Shown piece by piece: positions 25,198 to 35,700 of a DNA stretch of 64,000 nt. The stretch's first letter is position 1. Each line of letters starts with the position of its first letter. A model generated the notes under the pieces. That model was given only the letters and a program-made list of their open reading frames with translations, did not search any database and was not told where the DNA came from. Both the position numbers and the translations under genes were made by a program. The DNA is from Tubulanus polymorphus. Taxonomy: Eukaryota; Nemertea; Palaeonemertea; Tubulaniformes; Tubulanidae. Location of the stretch: assembly GCF_964204645.1 (NCBI RefSeq), contig NC_134029.1:20602450-20666449 (forward strand). Direction: 5' to 3'.

Positions 25198-25313
25198 TAG
25201 TTAGTTACCTAATCGTTGGTGGTAAGCTTTTTATAATCGGATGGGCTTATACCAAGATGTGGTTTGTGAAAATATCCGATCGCGAAACTAAACCACAGAC
25301 AGGTTACTGACTA
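25198..25313 (+). mobile_element. 110-bp hairpin element in POLR3C promoter region
   Basis: Starts TAGTTAGTTACCTAATCGTT and ends CAGGTTACTGACTA; these termini are imperfect inverted repeats, and flanking GCGCGCG blocks extend the pairing. It ends about 120 bases before the POLR3C start codon. Confidence 0.7.
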
Positions 25314-25435
25314 CAGCGCGCGCGTTTTGTTTACATCGGGGACATACATCAATCGGGGATAGGGACATAGGCCGATATCGGAGGGCTGCGCGCCTGCGCT
25401 CCACACTTCCTCTTTGGGATGTATTGAACATTACA

Positions 25436-28400
25436 ATGTCGGCCAATCAAATCAAACTAGCCGGAGAAATACTGCGCGAATACTATGGAGAAGTTACTGA
25501 GAAGATCGGCAACTTTCTCCTGATGAAGGGACATTCGCCTTTGAAATTAATTTCGCAAGAAACGAAGACGAAACTTCAACAGGTTCGTCCTCAGCTCACT
25601 CGAAAACTGTCAAACTATTTACCAAAATATACCAATACCATTCAAAACATCATCATCAGAATCACATAGATCATTATTGAAAAATTATTTGATCTGTAAT
25701 GAATTATGCATTATTTTCCAGGTGAAAAAGTCATTATGCGTCTTGATACAGCACAATATTGTTAATTTTGAGGCGAACAAACGTGGTTACGTCGATTACA
25801 GCATAAACCTGAATACTATTCTGATGTGTATGAAATTTCCGAGTATGATCTACTGTTCGAAGACTCTGTACGGAGACGCCGGAGAACTGGTCATCGAAGA
25901 ACTACTCCAGAAAGGACGCATGCCTACGGATGATATCCTCGTGAGGGCGTATGAAAGGCTACAAGAAAATAGTAATAACGGAGGTATGGCTAATTAATGA
26001 TTTGTTTCATCGATCGATTAACTTGTGAGAATTTTGAAATGCAGTCAATTTCTTCGCTCAATTGTAGTAGGTTTATACAGATTTTCGGTTATTCAGTTAA
26101 ATTTCAAAGTCCCAAATCACATTTGAAGCATTTTCTTAATTTGCTGTTTTATCCCGGAAACATTTTGGACTTCATCTTTCATTGTGTTAGTGAACGTTTT
26201 TTTTATATCGTCACAACACTGACACATGTTTCATCAATGGTTATCAATATGGGCCTAATGAAATTTATTCATTCAAGTAATGTGGAATTCGAATACGGTT
26301 ATTGGTTAGGATCTGAATAAAGCTGAATTGATTGTAGGCTAGTTGCCTGTAATGAACAGGTAGAAAAAGCTTAATAAGTCAATCTTTCTTTGTAAGTATC
26401 AAATGCGGTATTATTTGATTTTTTTTCCATTTGTGTTTAGATAATAAAGTATCCCTCGGCGATGTGAAAGACAAGTTTGTATCTTTAGTGCGAACTCATT
26501 TCATCCAGCGATGTCCGTATCCGACGCCTGATGCCGAAACTAGTACCAGTGCTTCACTGGTGCCTTCATTAGACATAACGAATAACGAGTTATACCTGGT
26601 TCCTTCCATTGATCTAACAGGTGAATATTTCATATATAAATCAGCTCAGTGAATGAAAAGTCGGGCAAATATCTGAGAAATTTAAAGTTAAATGAAAATT
26701 GTTCGTTATGGCTGTCCTGAGGTATTATACAAAGTAAATGTTGTTGTTTTTTCGTTCAATGTAGCCATCCAGGAAAAATGTAATTTAAATGCCGGTGATG
26801 TGTCCGAACCACCCAAAAAGAAAATTAAAACAGAAGATCTGGTGGTAAGAACTAAACTTGTCCATTTACCTGGAAATCAGGCAAAAGTCAGCGAATTTTC
26901 TTTTCTTTAAAAGTCTGGGAATAGTTAGGGAAATGCTAAAAATCAGCAAAAAGTTAGGTAAATTTGTTGATGCACTATCAACAAACAGTTCGCACGAAAA
27001 ATCCAACAGTTCCATGTATGTTTTACGATTTTCACTGTGATAATTCATTGGATTTTTAACAGATCAAGTCAAGGAAAACAACATGTATGTCAGGGAATGA
27101 ACAAGTCAAATAAAAGTAGCCACCCTGTGCAATTTCACTTACAAAACAATTGTTTTATATGAACTATCTATTTTCTGTTTTATTTTCAGAATAATGTTTT
27201 GTGGCAGGTTAACTATGACCGTTTTCAACAGCATTTCAGAGATTCAGCGATAGTGCAGGCAGTTTCTAATAGATTAGATGAGGTATGTTTAGAATTCGGC
27301 CGACAGAATTCAGAGAACTGAAATTCCGACGATAGAGTTTGGTCTTGATGGTCATTTTACTTTTATCTGATATTTAATGTATAAAATCATGGTTAGTATT
27401 TTATGATTTATTTATTCTCTTCAATATGAATGATATTTGCACGTTGAAATATCTTTGTCAATTATGAATTTTTTTTTGGAACTTGAATTTCTTTAACTTA
27501 ACACGGGTACTAATTTTCTGACGAATATCAACGTTCATTTCGTATAGAAAGCAGGTGAAGTAATGCGCGCGATGCTCCGTTTGAATGAAGTACACAGCAA
27601 TTGCTCAGAAATTGTATCCGTCTCGCCACCACTTACGTTAAATGAGGTACATGTATTTCATAGTTTCTAGCACCGTTTCATTAATGATTCGTACTTATTT
27701 GAACATAGAGCTTTATTTAACGTTCAGATTGTGCGTACGATACCGAATGAATTTGGAATCTGGAGGACGGCTGTCGATCAGTATTTAGTTCAGTTATCAG
27801 ATGATTCAGTAAGTTTATATATAAATGTACATGTTCTACGAGTTTTGATTTTTAAATTCTTCAGAATTTTATAGTACATGAATTGGTATTGATTGTTATA
27901 TACATGTATGTAGACATAAAAATATTTGATTGCCCGAAGACTAATGTTATACTGCATTAGTTAGAATGAACAGGGCCAAGTTTCATCACAAAGTTAAACC
28001 CAAATTTTTACTTTCGGTAAGAGGTTCATTTCAATTATTCTTTCAACTTGCATTTATTTATTCTAGTGTCCATTTATTACAAAAATTGGTGACAGCGGAG
28101 GAGGAACATTTTCGATCGGTATCCTTTGTTTTTAGGAGTACAAATAGAATCCTAGCTTTAGACTTGGTAATATCAAGAAAATGATTCCTTAACGAGTAAA
28201 TAGATTTTAGGACTTGTATGACAAAGATCTGTGAAGCACACATCGAGGCTGTAGTCTTAGAGAGGCAAGTTTTTCTGCTCTCAACTGAAAAGATGTTTAA
28301 GCGGACAGTAATTATTTACATGCATTGAACTTTGCAGATTTGGTTCCAAGTGTTTAAGAATATTCCGACTTCTTTTGATCAAAAAGCATTTAGAACAGAA

Positions 28401-29518
28401 ACAGGTACCGAATTATTACTACGATGATATGGTTAAGTTCATGGGAAGTATGCTACAATGATTTGTTTAATTCTAAATTTCTTTTTAGATCGAGGAGTTT
28501 GTGATGATTCCTGCGAAAGAAACCAAAGAGCTTCTATACAGCATGTTTGGGGAACAAATTGTGGATATCACAGTAAGTGGGTACAAAAGAGAAATATTCT
28601 GATATCGTCAGTTAGATCTTTAGGGTGTACTAAATTCTTGTTGTAATTGTAGGAAGTGCCCAAGACACCCGATCATGCCCCGTCTAGAACTTACTACGTG
28701 TTCACAGTTGATTTGAATAAGATTTGCAGGAGAGTGCTTCAGATGTGCTATAAGGTATCATATCCGAATAGATAAGCAACGTGGAAACTAATGAATATTA
28801 TTAATGAAATAATAGTGGAATCTAATGAATATTTTCAGACATTATATAACTTGATTATACGAAGGAATCATGAAACACAAGATCATAGGTTAGTTAATGG
28901 TATTTCGGGGTTCTCAACTGACTCGATAAATAGATTTCACACTTTCCTGGTCTGGTGTCATTCATCGATTTGTGTTGTCAGTCATGTTTAATTGTGCAAT
29001 TCTTGCATAAAAATCTCATCAAAAATGAAGAAATCGCGTTGAGGCTTGTCCCTTTTTGAAAAATTGTTTTTGGTATGAAAAAATGTGAACAATCCTGTGT
29101 TTTGGTATGTGAGGCAATGCGAAAAAAGTGGAAAATGGAAAGGTAAAAATTTCAGAATCTTGCATCTCAACCCTGAACTCGTTATATCTATGTAGGCGTT
29201 TACTGGAGAAACAACAGAGAGTTGAAGCTATTGCTGCATCAATGGAACAGAGCGGTGTCGACGAGGCTCAAAGAGCCGAGATTGAGGAAATGATCACTCC
29301 TGCCGAAAGACAACAATTAGCCAAAGTGAAACATATGACACAGAAGTAAGTGCAGTGGAAAAGCCAGTTGGTGCAATTGATTTCATTCATAATTTGATTA
29401 TCGATTGCGAAACATATTTCATTTCAGGTTGGAACAGAGCGAGTTAGAAATAGACAATACGTTATTCATGCTGGAATTGTATCTCAAATATGCTAATGTG
29501 AAAAAAAAAGTTGTATAG
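25436..29518 (+). CDS. POLR3C: RNA polymerase III subunit RPC3 (POLR3C)
   Basis: Nuclear Pol III subunit of the RPC3/RPC6/RPC7 initiation subcomplex, built of extended winged-helix domains. Fifteen exons: 25436-25582, 25722-25983, 26441-26620, 26765-26844, 27190-27282, 27548-27646, 27728-27808, 28067-28118, 28204-28264, 28338-28404, 28489-28572, 28653-28754, 28839-28888, 29196-29345, 29428-29518. Together they encode 532 aa, the family's usual length. The N-terminus (EILREYYGEVTEKIGNFLL… KKSLCVLIQHNIV) is the first winged helix. A lysine-rich PPKKKIKTED tract could be nuclear localisation. The conserved C-terminal blocks EVPKTPDHAPSRTYYVFTV and EEMITPAERQQL are present. The ATG at 25436 is chosen because it starts the conserved MSANQIKLAGEIL. 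Intron 8 has U12-type signals and intron 9 a GC donor. Confidence 0.95.
26874..27130 (-). repeat. CAGGGTGGCCAC-family repeat in POLR3C intron 4
   Basis: Ends (plus strand) with AGTAGCCACCCTGTG, the inverted terminus of the family. The interior has the family's repeated AAGTCAGGGAA / GGAAAAC motifs. It lies between POLR3C exons 26765-26844 and 27190-27282. Confidence 0.5.
28119..28203 (+). other. U12-type intron of POLR3C
   Basis: The donor is GTATCCTTTG, matching the minor-spliceosome 5' splice site. TTCCTTAAC at 28185-28193 matches the U12 branch site exactly, and an AG follows 11 bases after the branch A (28202-28203). This choice restores frame (phase 1 to GAT) and an aligned block of the expected length ending EAHIEAVVLERF. 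The later AG at 28210 would break the frame. Confidence 0.75.
28265..28337 (+). other. GC-AG intron of POLR3C
   Basis: The exon ends GAGAG and the intron begins GCAAGT, the consensus for GC donors. It ends TTTGCAG. The junction codon AG+A gives Arg, producing ERFGSKC as expected for the family. No GT donor nearby keeps the frame. Confidence 0.75.
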
Positions 29519-29626
29519 ATAATGGGTAAACCGGCTAATTTGGAAGGATTGCATTAGGGTTAACTCTGACTTTATAAGCACATATCTCAAGTGATTAGAG
29601 AACGCAATTTAAATACAGCGTTGAAG

Positions 29627-29632
29627 TTTATT
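29627..29632 (-). terminator. Poly(A) signal of DHX34
   Basis: AATAAA on the minus strand (TTTATT on plus), 130 bases beyond the DHX34 stop at 29762. It lies upstream of the POLR3C signal, so the two 3' UTRs would overlap. Confidence 0.5.
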
Positions 29633-29654
29633 GTATCGACAAATATACAGGTTA

Positions 29655-29660
29655 AATAAA
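29655..29660 (+). terminator. Poly(A) signal of POLR3C
   Basis: AATAAA, 137 bases after the stop codon at 29518. Confidence 0.6.
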
Positions 29661-29761
29661 TTTACAAATTATTTGTACAGAAATGCAAAACTTTTGTTTA
29701 CTTTTCTAAGTCTACATCGGATCTCTCGAAGCCAAACTACCAGGAGATTATTGGACTATCA

Positions 29762-32700
29762 TCAACTTTTTCCCGAGGAATGAGATTTACGATGCCGCAA
29801 TATTTCCGTTTTTGTAAACATGAATTGTTCATTGCACGTATCACAGTTGTATAATTTACGCAAAGGACCGGCTGCCGTCTGCTTCTCACGACTTGTTCCC
29901 TCGTTTAATGCATCTATAAATAGAAACGGTCCCGATTTAAACGCATGACATCGATTCGACGGAATCCATTATTCTGAAGGAGGTTGAAGCAAATTTAGTA
30001 CTCGTGTGCGTAATTAATTTTTAGATCATAGTTTTATTGACTGGTATTATATTCAAGCCAGCTTACTCAATTCATTTTCAATTGAGTTGACCCCAGTAAT
30101 AATACCAGTCTATAAAACTGGGCTCTGGATAATTTTGCAAAATTCTTTTCAATGGATTTTTTACAATTCAATAAACTCTATTGTACCAATACACCCTTCC
30201 GGGCTTTGAGAGCAATATTTAAATAGTAATTTCTATAACTTTAACATTTTACATGGTAATGTTGAACGAAAGTACTGCAGGACTATATCATACCAGTATC
30301 CCTAAATATATACACTAATTATCAATTCTGAAATTTTAAAAAGTTGAATTCAGTACCTGGATGTAGAGCTTGGCATTCGGTCTGATGCGCTAAGCGTTCC
30401 TCCACTGTCACTATCATTGTTTCATTGCAATAAGGACACAGCCAATGTTTCTGCAAACACGACGTGTATTCACCCCAGATATCCGCAGTACTGTTGTCAC
30501 ATAGACTAGAAAATTACATAATTCAACAGTTTTACGAGATATGTAGGTCGTCTTTGATATCAAATCCTCGAAAGATATCTTACCAGTTATAAATTAAATA
30601 TTCATTGATCTGTTTCCCACCTTTTATGGGATGACATTTTCCTTGATTAGACTCGAATACCGGTAACTCTGATTTTGACTCTGAAAAAAAAAATCAAAAT
30701 TTTGAGACTAGCACAGTATAAAAAGTGTAATGAATATAGTCGTAAGATCTACTGACCAGTCTGAGGTCCAATGTAAACGTGTTCGATTTCTGCTGCCATG
30801 ACCCTGCGCAATGAATATAACACACTGCTATCGAGGAATTCTGTTAGCTTCGTAGCTAGAATTCGTTCTAGCTTTTTGGATTTCGGCGGAATCGGGTCAC
30901 CATCTTCATCTAACTGGACTATTGTTTCTGAAATCAATACGCATCAAACTATAATTCAAACTAATAATTAATTCAAACTAATAATTCGAGGTGATTTGGT
31001 TTCCATAGACAAGTTGCTGTCCAATATCAATAGTAGATAAAAACCCACAATAAAAAACAGTTTTTGAAAATCGCTCATAGAATTGAGTTGGAACGTTAAG
31101 CTACCAGATAGTTTTTTTTTATAGTGGGTTTTTATCTACTAGAGGTGATTTGTTCCTGCATGAGTACCGGCAAGTAAACATGCCTCTTCTAATGTAATAA
31201 TTCAATAAGATCAAGAGATCATCTCCAGCAGCTCACCTTGCAGTCTTTGCTTGAGTAAATCTTGCCACGTCGTTCGTAGCTGAATAACACTGGAAACTAG
31301 AAATTGAGCTTCGTCGCTGTCTTTAAACTTCAATTCTAACCAACCGTCACATAGAATCCTGACAAAAAATTATGAGAACAACCTCAGGGTTAATTTTAAT
31401 TTAATTAAGAAAACAAACCATCCAATTAATTGAAAAAATTCTAACACAGCTGCTAACCCCTGAAAAGTGTTATTAGTAGCGAGTAGAAGTTTTCTCAGTA
31501 ATAGTTCATCGAAATACGAGAAGATATTTTCAATGGTAAGAGCTTCAGTAATATCTTTCGCGTTTCTGTACAGGTCAAACAAATCAAATCAGTTATTCTA
31601 GGGACAAGACAATGAAATAGTAACAAAATACTTATTATAATCAGGGACTGTTCCCACAAATACCCCTTCATAATCTGAGTTACCGTAACCACTGAAAATG
31701 AACTAATTCTCACTCAAATTTGAATGTAACTCAGAAGAATTGATGTCTTGTAAACAACTATTTACCTTGTCATATCAGCGTTTGTATCAATAGATGCAGA
31801 AAACAGTAGCAGCGTTTGTAATGCAGGAACCCTCATTGTGTTGATTAGATACGGCTTGTTTGTTTCTAATAAAGACCTATCAAAATGTTAATAGAAAGCG
31901 ATGAGCAATTTTTCAAGCAAGCCAAAAGTGAGAAACTTCTAAAACCGTTTAAGCTACTTACACATAAACTAACAACTCGTTTCTTGTACTGAACGTTTCT
32001 TTAGTCATACCTCTCATTTCTTCATACTCCGGTTGTTTCGGTTGCAGAATATCAGGATTCGTAGCGAATATGCTGGTCGGATGCAGCAGAATAAATCCTT
32101 TTTGCTGCAGTCGAGAAAGACATTTTTACGATGATGCATTCAATTCAATTCACAACTGCAAAATTTGTAACTTCACTTACTCTAGTATGAAACGCTTGAT
32201 CGGAGTCCTTTTTATAGGAATTAGTCTCATCTGCTATCGCCCACTGTGGATATAAACCACTGCATAGAATAATCTTCAGTAGATTTATATCTCTGAGAGT
32301 GAAATTCATGCTGTTGAAACTTGTATCCTAAATATTGAATGGAAACATTTTTTCATTTCATCAAAGACGAATGGATGTAAAGACCGACTAACGACAGGCC
32401 TAGAACCCTTACCTGCATTACGTCTAAATTATTTGTCAACCGAAATTCTAAATCTTTGATATCCGAATCTTGATTATCAGCGGCAGTTTCTTCCTCGTCG
32501 CTTATCACAAAATCCTGTGAAACCAATGAAATTCTGATTTCATTAACCAGCGTTTGAACTGCACAATCTATTTCACATAGGATAAAATGGTTGGGTGGGC
32601 CAAATACATTTGATATATTGTAAATGTTATTTCTCAGCAAACAGGAAATTTCAGTAGTTTATAGTCCATGCTGGGGAGATTTTTGTTTTTATGATATAAC

Positions 32701-35700
32701 AACGATATCATAAACTCTGACTTACGTCTTGATCAGGTTTTAGAAATTTCGGTTTTTTACTTTTTCGATAATTTTCCCATTTAAGATGTCGTAATCGTTT
32801 GCGGTCGGCGTGTTGTTGCTTGCGTTGCGTGCTAGTTGTGTACTGTTGCTGCTCTTCACTGAACAATAAGTTATGATCCTTCAATAAATCTTTGAATTGT
32901 TGTCTTAATTTCGACATTTCGTAAAATCTTTGTTCCTCGAATCCGCGTCTGCTGCACCATTTCTTGCTTCCACGTCCTTCGGCTTTTATCTGAAAAAACA
33001 ATTTTCCCACTTTGAGCTTATTGTTCACTAGATTATATGATAATGAATTCTAATAGATGGCATTAAGATATAACCGATTAATGCAGTCAGCAGAGCTTAT
33101 GGACATATGGGCACTCACAATTCCCTCATTAATTCCCTGATCGAAATCTCCAAATTCCCTGACCCACGCTCGACAATAACTGAACGACTGATTTATTAGC
33201 AGGGATGTCGGAAAGAAATTTACGATGTCACCTAAGATCAGAAAATCTTACCTTGATCCACTCGTCATAGGCATTCAGAATTGTAAATGGATCACCGTGT
33301 TCAGACTCCAGTGATTTCCTATTAGCCTAAAAATTGAAATGCACAACTTCCAGATACAATGTCCCTACACATTGAATGAACTAACGTGCTTGCGATAAAA
33401 ACACCAAAAATTCAACTCACAACTGCATCTCGGTCGGTATGCGCTTTACTCGTGAATGGTGATTGTACGCTGAGAGCAGCCGCCAACCTGAGAACAGGTT
33501 CTACCATCTGTAAAACAAAACATCCCAACGTTTTAAATTCATCAGAACTTTTTCATACACGTTCAATAATGACTTAGACGCTTACATGAAAATTGGATCC
33601 CATGATTAACATTTTTCCAACTACGACGTCGACGGGCAGTCGAGATAAGAGCTGACCAATAGGAGTAATCTCCTCATTTGAGTTTATAGCGCCTTGTTCT
33701 TTCAAGTAAAATATTGAATTCTCTATACTGGAGGCTGGCGGCGATTCAATGAATGGAAATCTGTAATCACGTGAATAAAAGTTCTAAGATAATCAAAGAT
33801 TCCTTGAAATATAGGCTTGAAACATTTCATTTAATCAAACTCTTTTTCAAAATCTGGTTTTTGAAATCGCGCTTACTTTCTGGCATCTGGAAGGCCCATG
33901 TTGATAACTTGTAAGACAACGGAATCTAACGGTACCCTCTGTATTTCAGGAGTTGTGTACTCTTGGAAATTATTATAATCAGATTCATCGTACAGTCGAT
34001 AACAAACACCCGGTCCGGTACGTCCTACAAGATCGAATATTTCATTCATGAAAGCATTGTCGTCTAAAGCCTATTCGTATTAGTCTGGGGTTGATTTTTT
34101 GGGGATATTTCTCTCAATTTCTTTAACGCATATCTCAATTTGGTCTTAATACGACCAGTGAAACTGTGCAGTCTAAATAAACCATCGATTTTATATCCAT
34201 TTTACACTGTATTGAAGGATTGCCAAAAATTCCAAAAATTTGGCCATGTGTTCATGTAAATACGTACCAGCTCTTCCCTTCCTCTGTTCGGCGCTTGCTC
34301 GACTGATCCAGAACTCTTGTAATCTTTGCATCTTATATTTCGGATCGTAGCTCATTTCTTTCACCTTTCCCGAATCGACGATGAATCTGACGCCATCGAT
34401 AGTAACAGACGTCTCCGCTATATTCGTCGACACGATACATTTCCTCGTACCTTCCGGAGCAATATCGAACACCTGTGATACATACGAAACATTCAGAAAT
34501 GATCCAATACAGATCCTGATATGGAACGGACCCGTAGTCTGACCGATTTTATGGGCAGTCCATTTTCGCGAAAAATGTGGACCTTGTTTGACAGACCTTC
34601 TACAATGCCCCTATTATGATGGCAAAAATGCTTGGAATTCGAGGCCTCCAATGGAGTTCACTACCCATCCTGATAGTATTATGTATCATGTATTAAATAC
34701 ATAGGACAAGCCTAGGATTTTTTAGTTTTCTGAAACTTTATTTTTTCAAAAGCGGACCTTTTTCGGATTTTGGGCGCTTCATCACAATCCCCTTTAACCC
34801 ACCCTCGCTACGGGTGTGTGGAAGGTGGTTATATTGAAAATGCTATATTCGGATAAGTAGGAATAAGAATGAAAGTTTTCGTCTGACCTTATCCTGTTCA
34901 GCTATCGATAAAGCGCTGTGTAACGGTAAAACAATCCATCGTCTTGTTTCCTGAGCAAACATACGAGCAGTTTCACAAACGGTCATAATTTCAGTCATAC
35001 CACTGAGAAATATTAACATATCACCTCTTTCTGTAGCTGGATACTGAAAATACGAAGATTTTAGTAACCTGTTTATTGAAACTGAACGAATGAGTCGTAA
35101 ATATTCCTCTGTTTAGGCCCATGTTTCATAATACTCGATAAACTCTGGATGGTTTTATTCCATCATTTCACCTTGTGATCAATCTTCTGCATGATTCTTA
35201 TGTACGGTCTTGGATCGATTTTTGCCGCCTTGTCTTCAGAAGCGATGGGACAATACTCGAGCGTTATAGGGTAAAGTCTGCCGGGAACCTGTAGAAACAA
35301 TGCTAACAATTTACATGATTTGTAGGTATGATTGATTTCTTTATCATCTGAAATGAGTAAATAATAGAAATAAACTGACCTTAACAACTGGACAATTGCT
35401 GAAATAACTGCCGAAGAGTTCAATGTTTATAGTTGCCGACATCAAAATGATCTTTAAATCTGGGCGATGCATAATGAGACATTTTAATACACCGAGTAAA
35501 AAGTCTGTATGAATGTGTCTTTCATGCACCTGAAAATAGAATACACATTTTTCACCAAAACCAGGATTCAACCCCTTACGTGTTATGTTCAGTGTATCTG
35601 AAAACTGGAATTAAGACAAACCTCATCAATCACAATGACGGAGTAGATTGACAATAATTCATCTGAAGCCATCTGTCGTAATAACAAGCCTACAAATCAT

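Larger units (their letters stand above)
14938..25435. other. Gene-poor intergenic stretch
   Basis: No complete gene could be supported across about 10.5 kb. It holds several repeats listed separately, a (TA)n tract, and LINE-like 3' tails near 20395-20470 and 22320-22380. Two places look like isolated first exons on the minus strand: a segment ending with a GTAAGT donor at 19723, and a CpG-rich segment ending with a donor near 23153. Open frames here are short and have no recognisable domains. Confidence 0.5.

Noticed and set aside
28211-28264. POLR3C exon 9 starting at 28211 after TTTTAG
   Set aside because: It breaks the reading frame; the U12-type acceptor at 28203 restores it and gives the expected length.
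31370-31713. Minus-strand frames in the DHX34 intron between exons 21 and 22
   Set aside because: Exon 21 (31766-31876) joins exon 22 (31237-31358) in frame with family-like sequence, leaving these frames intronic.
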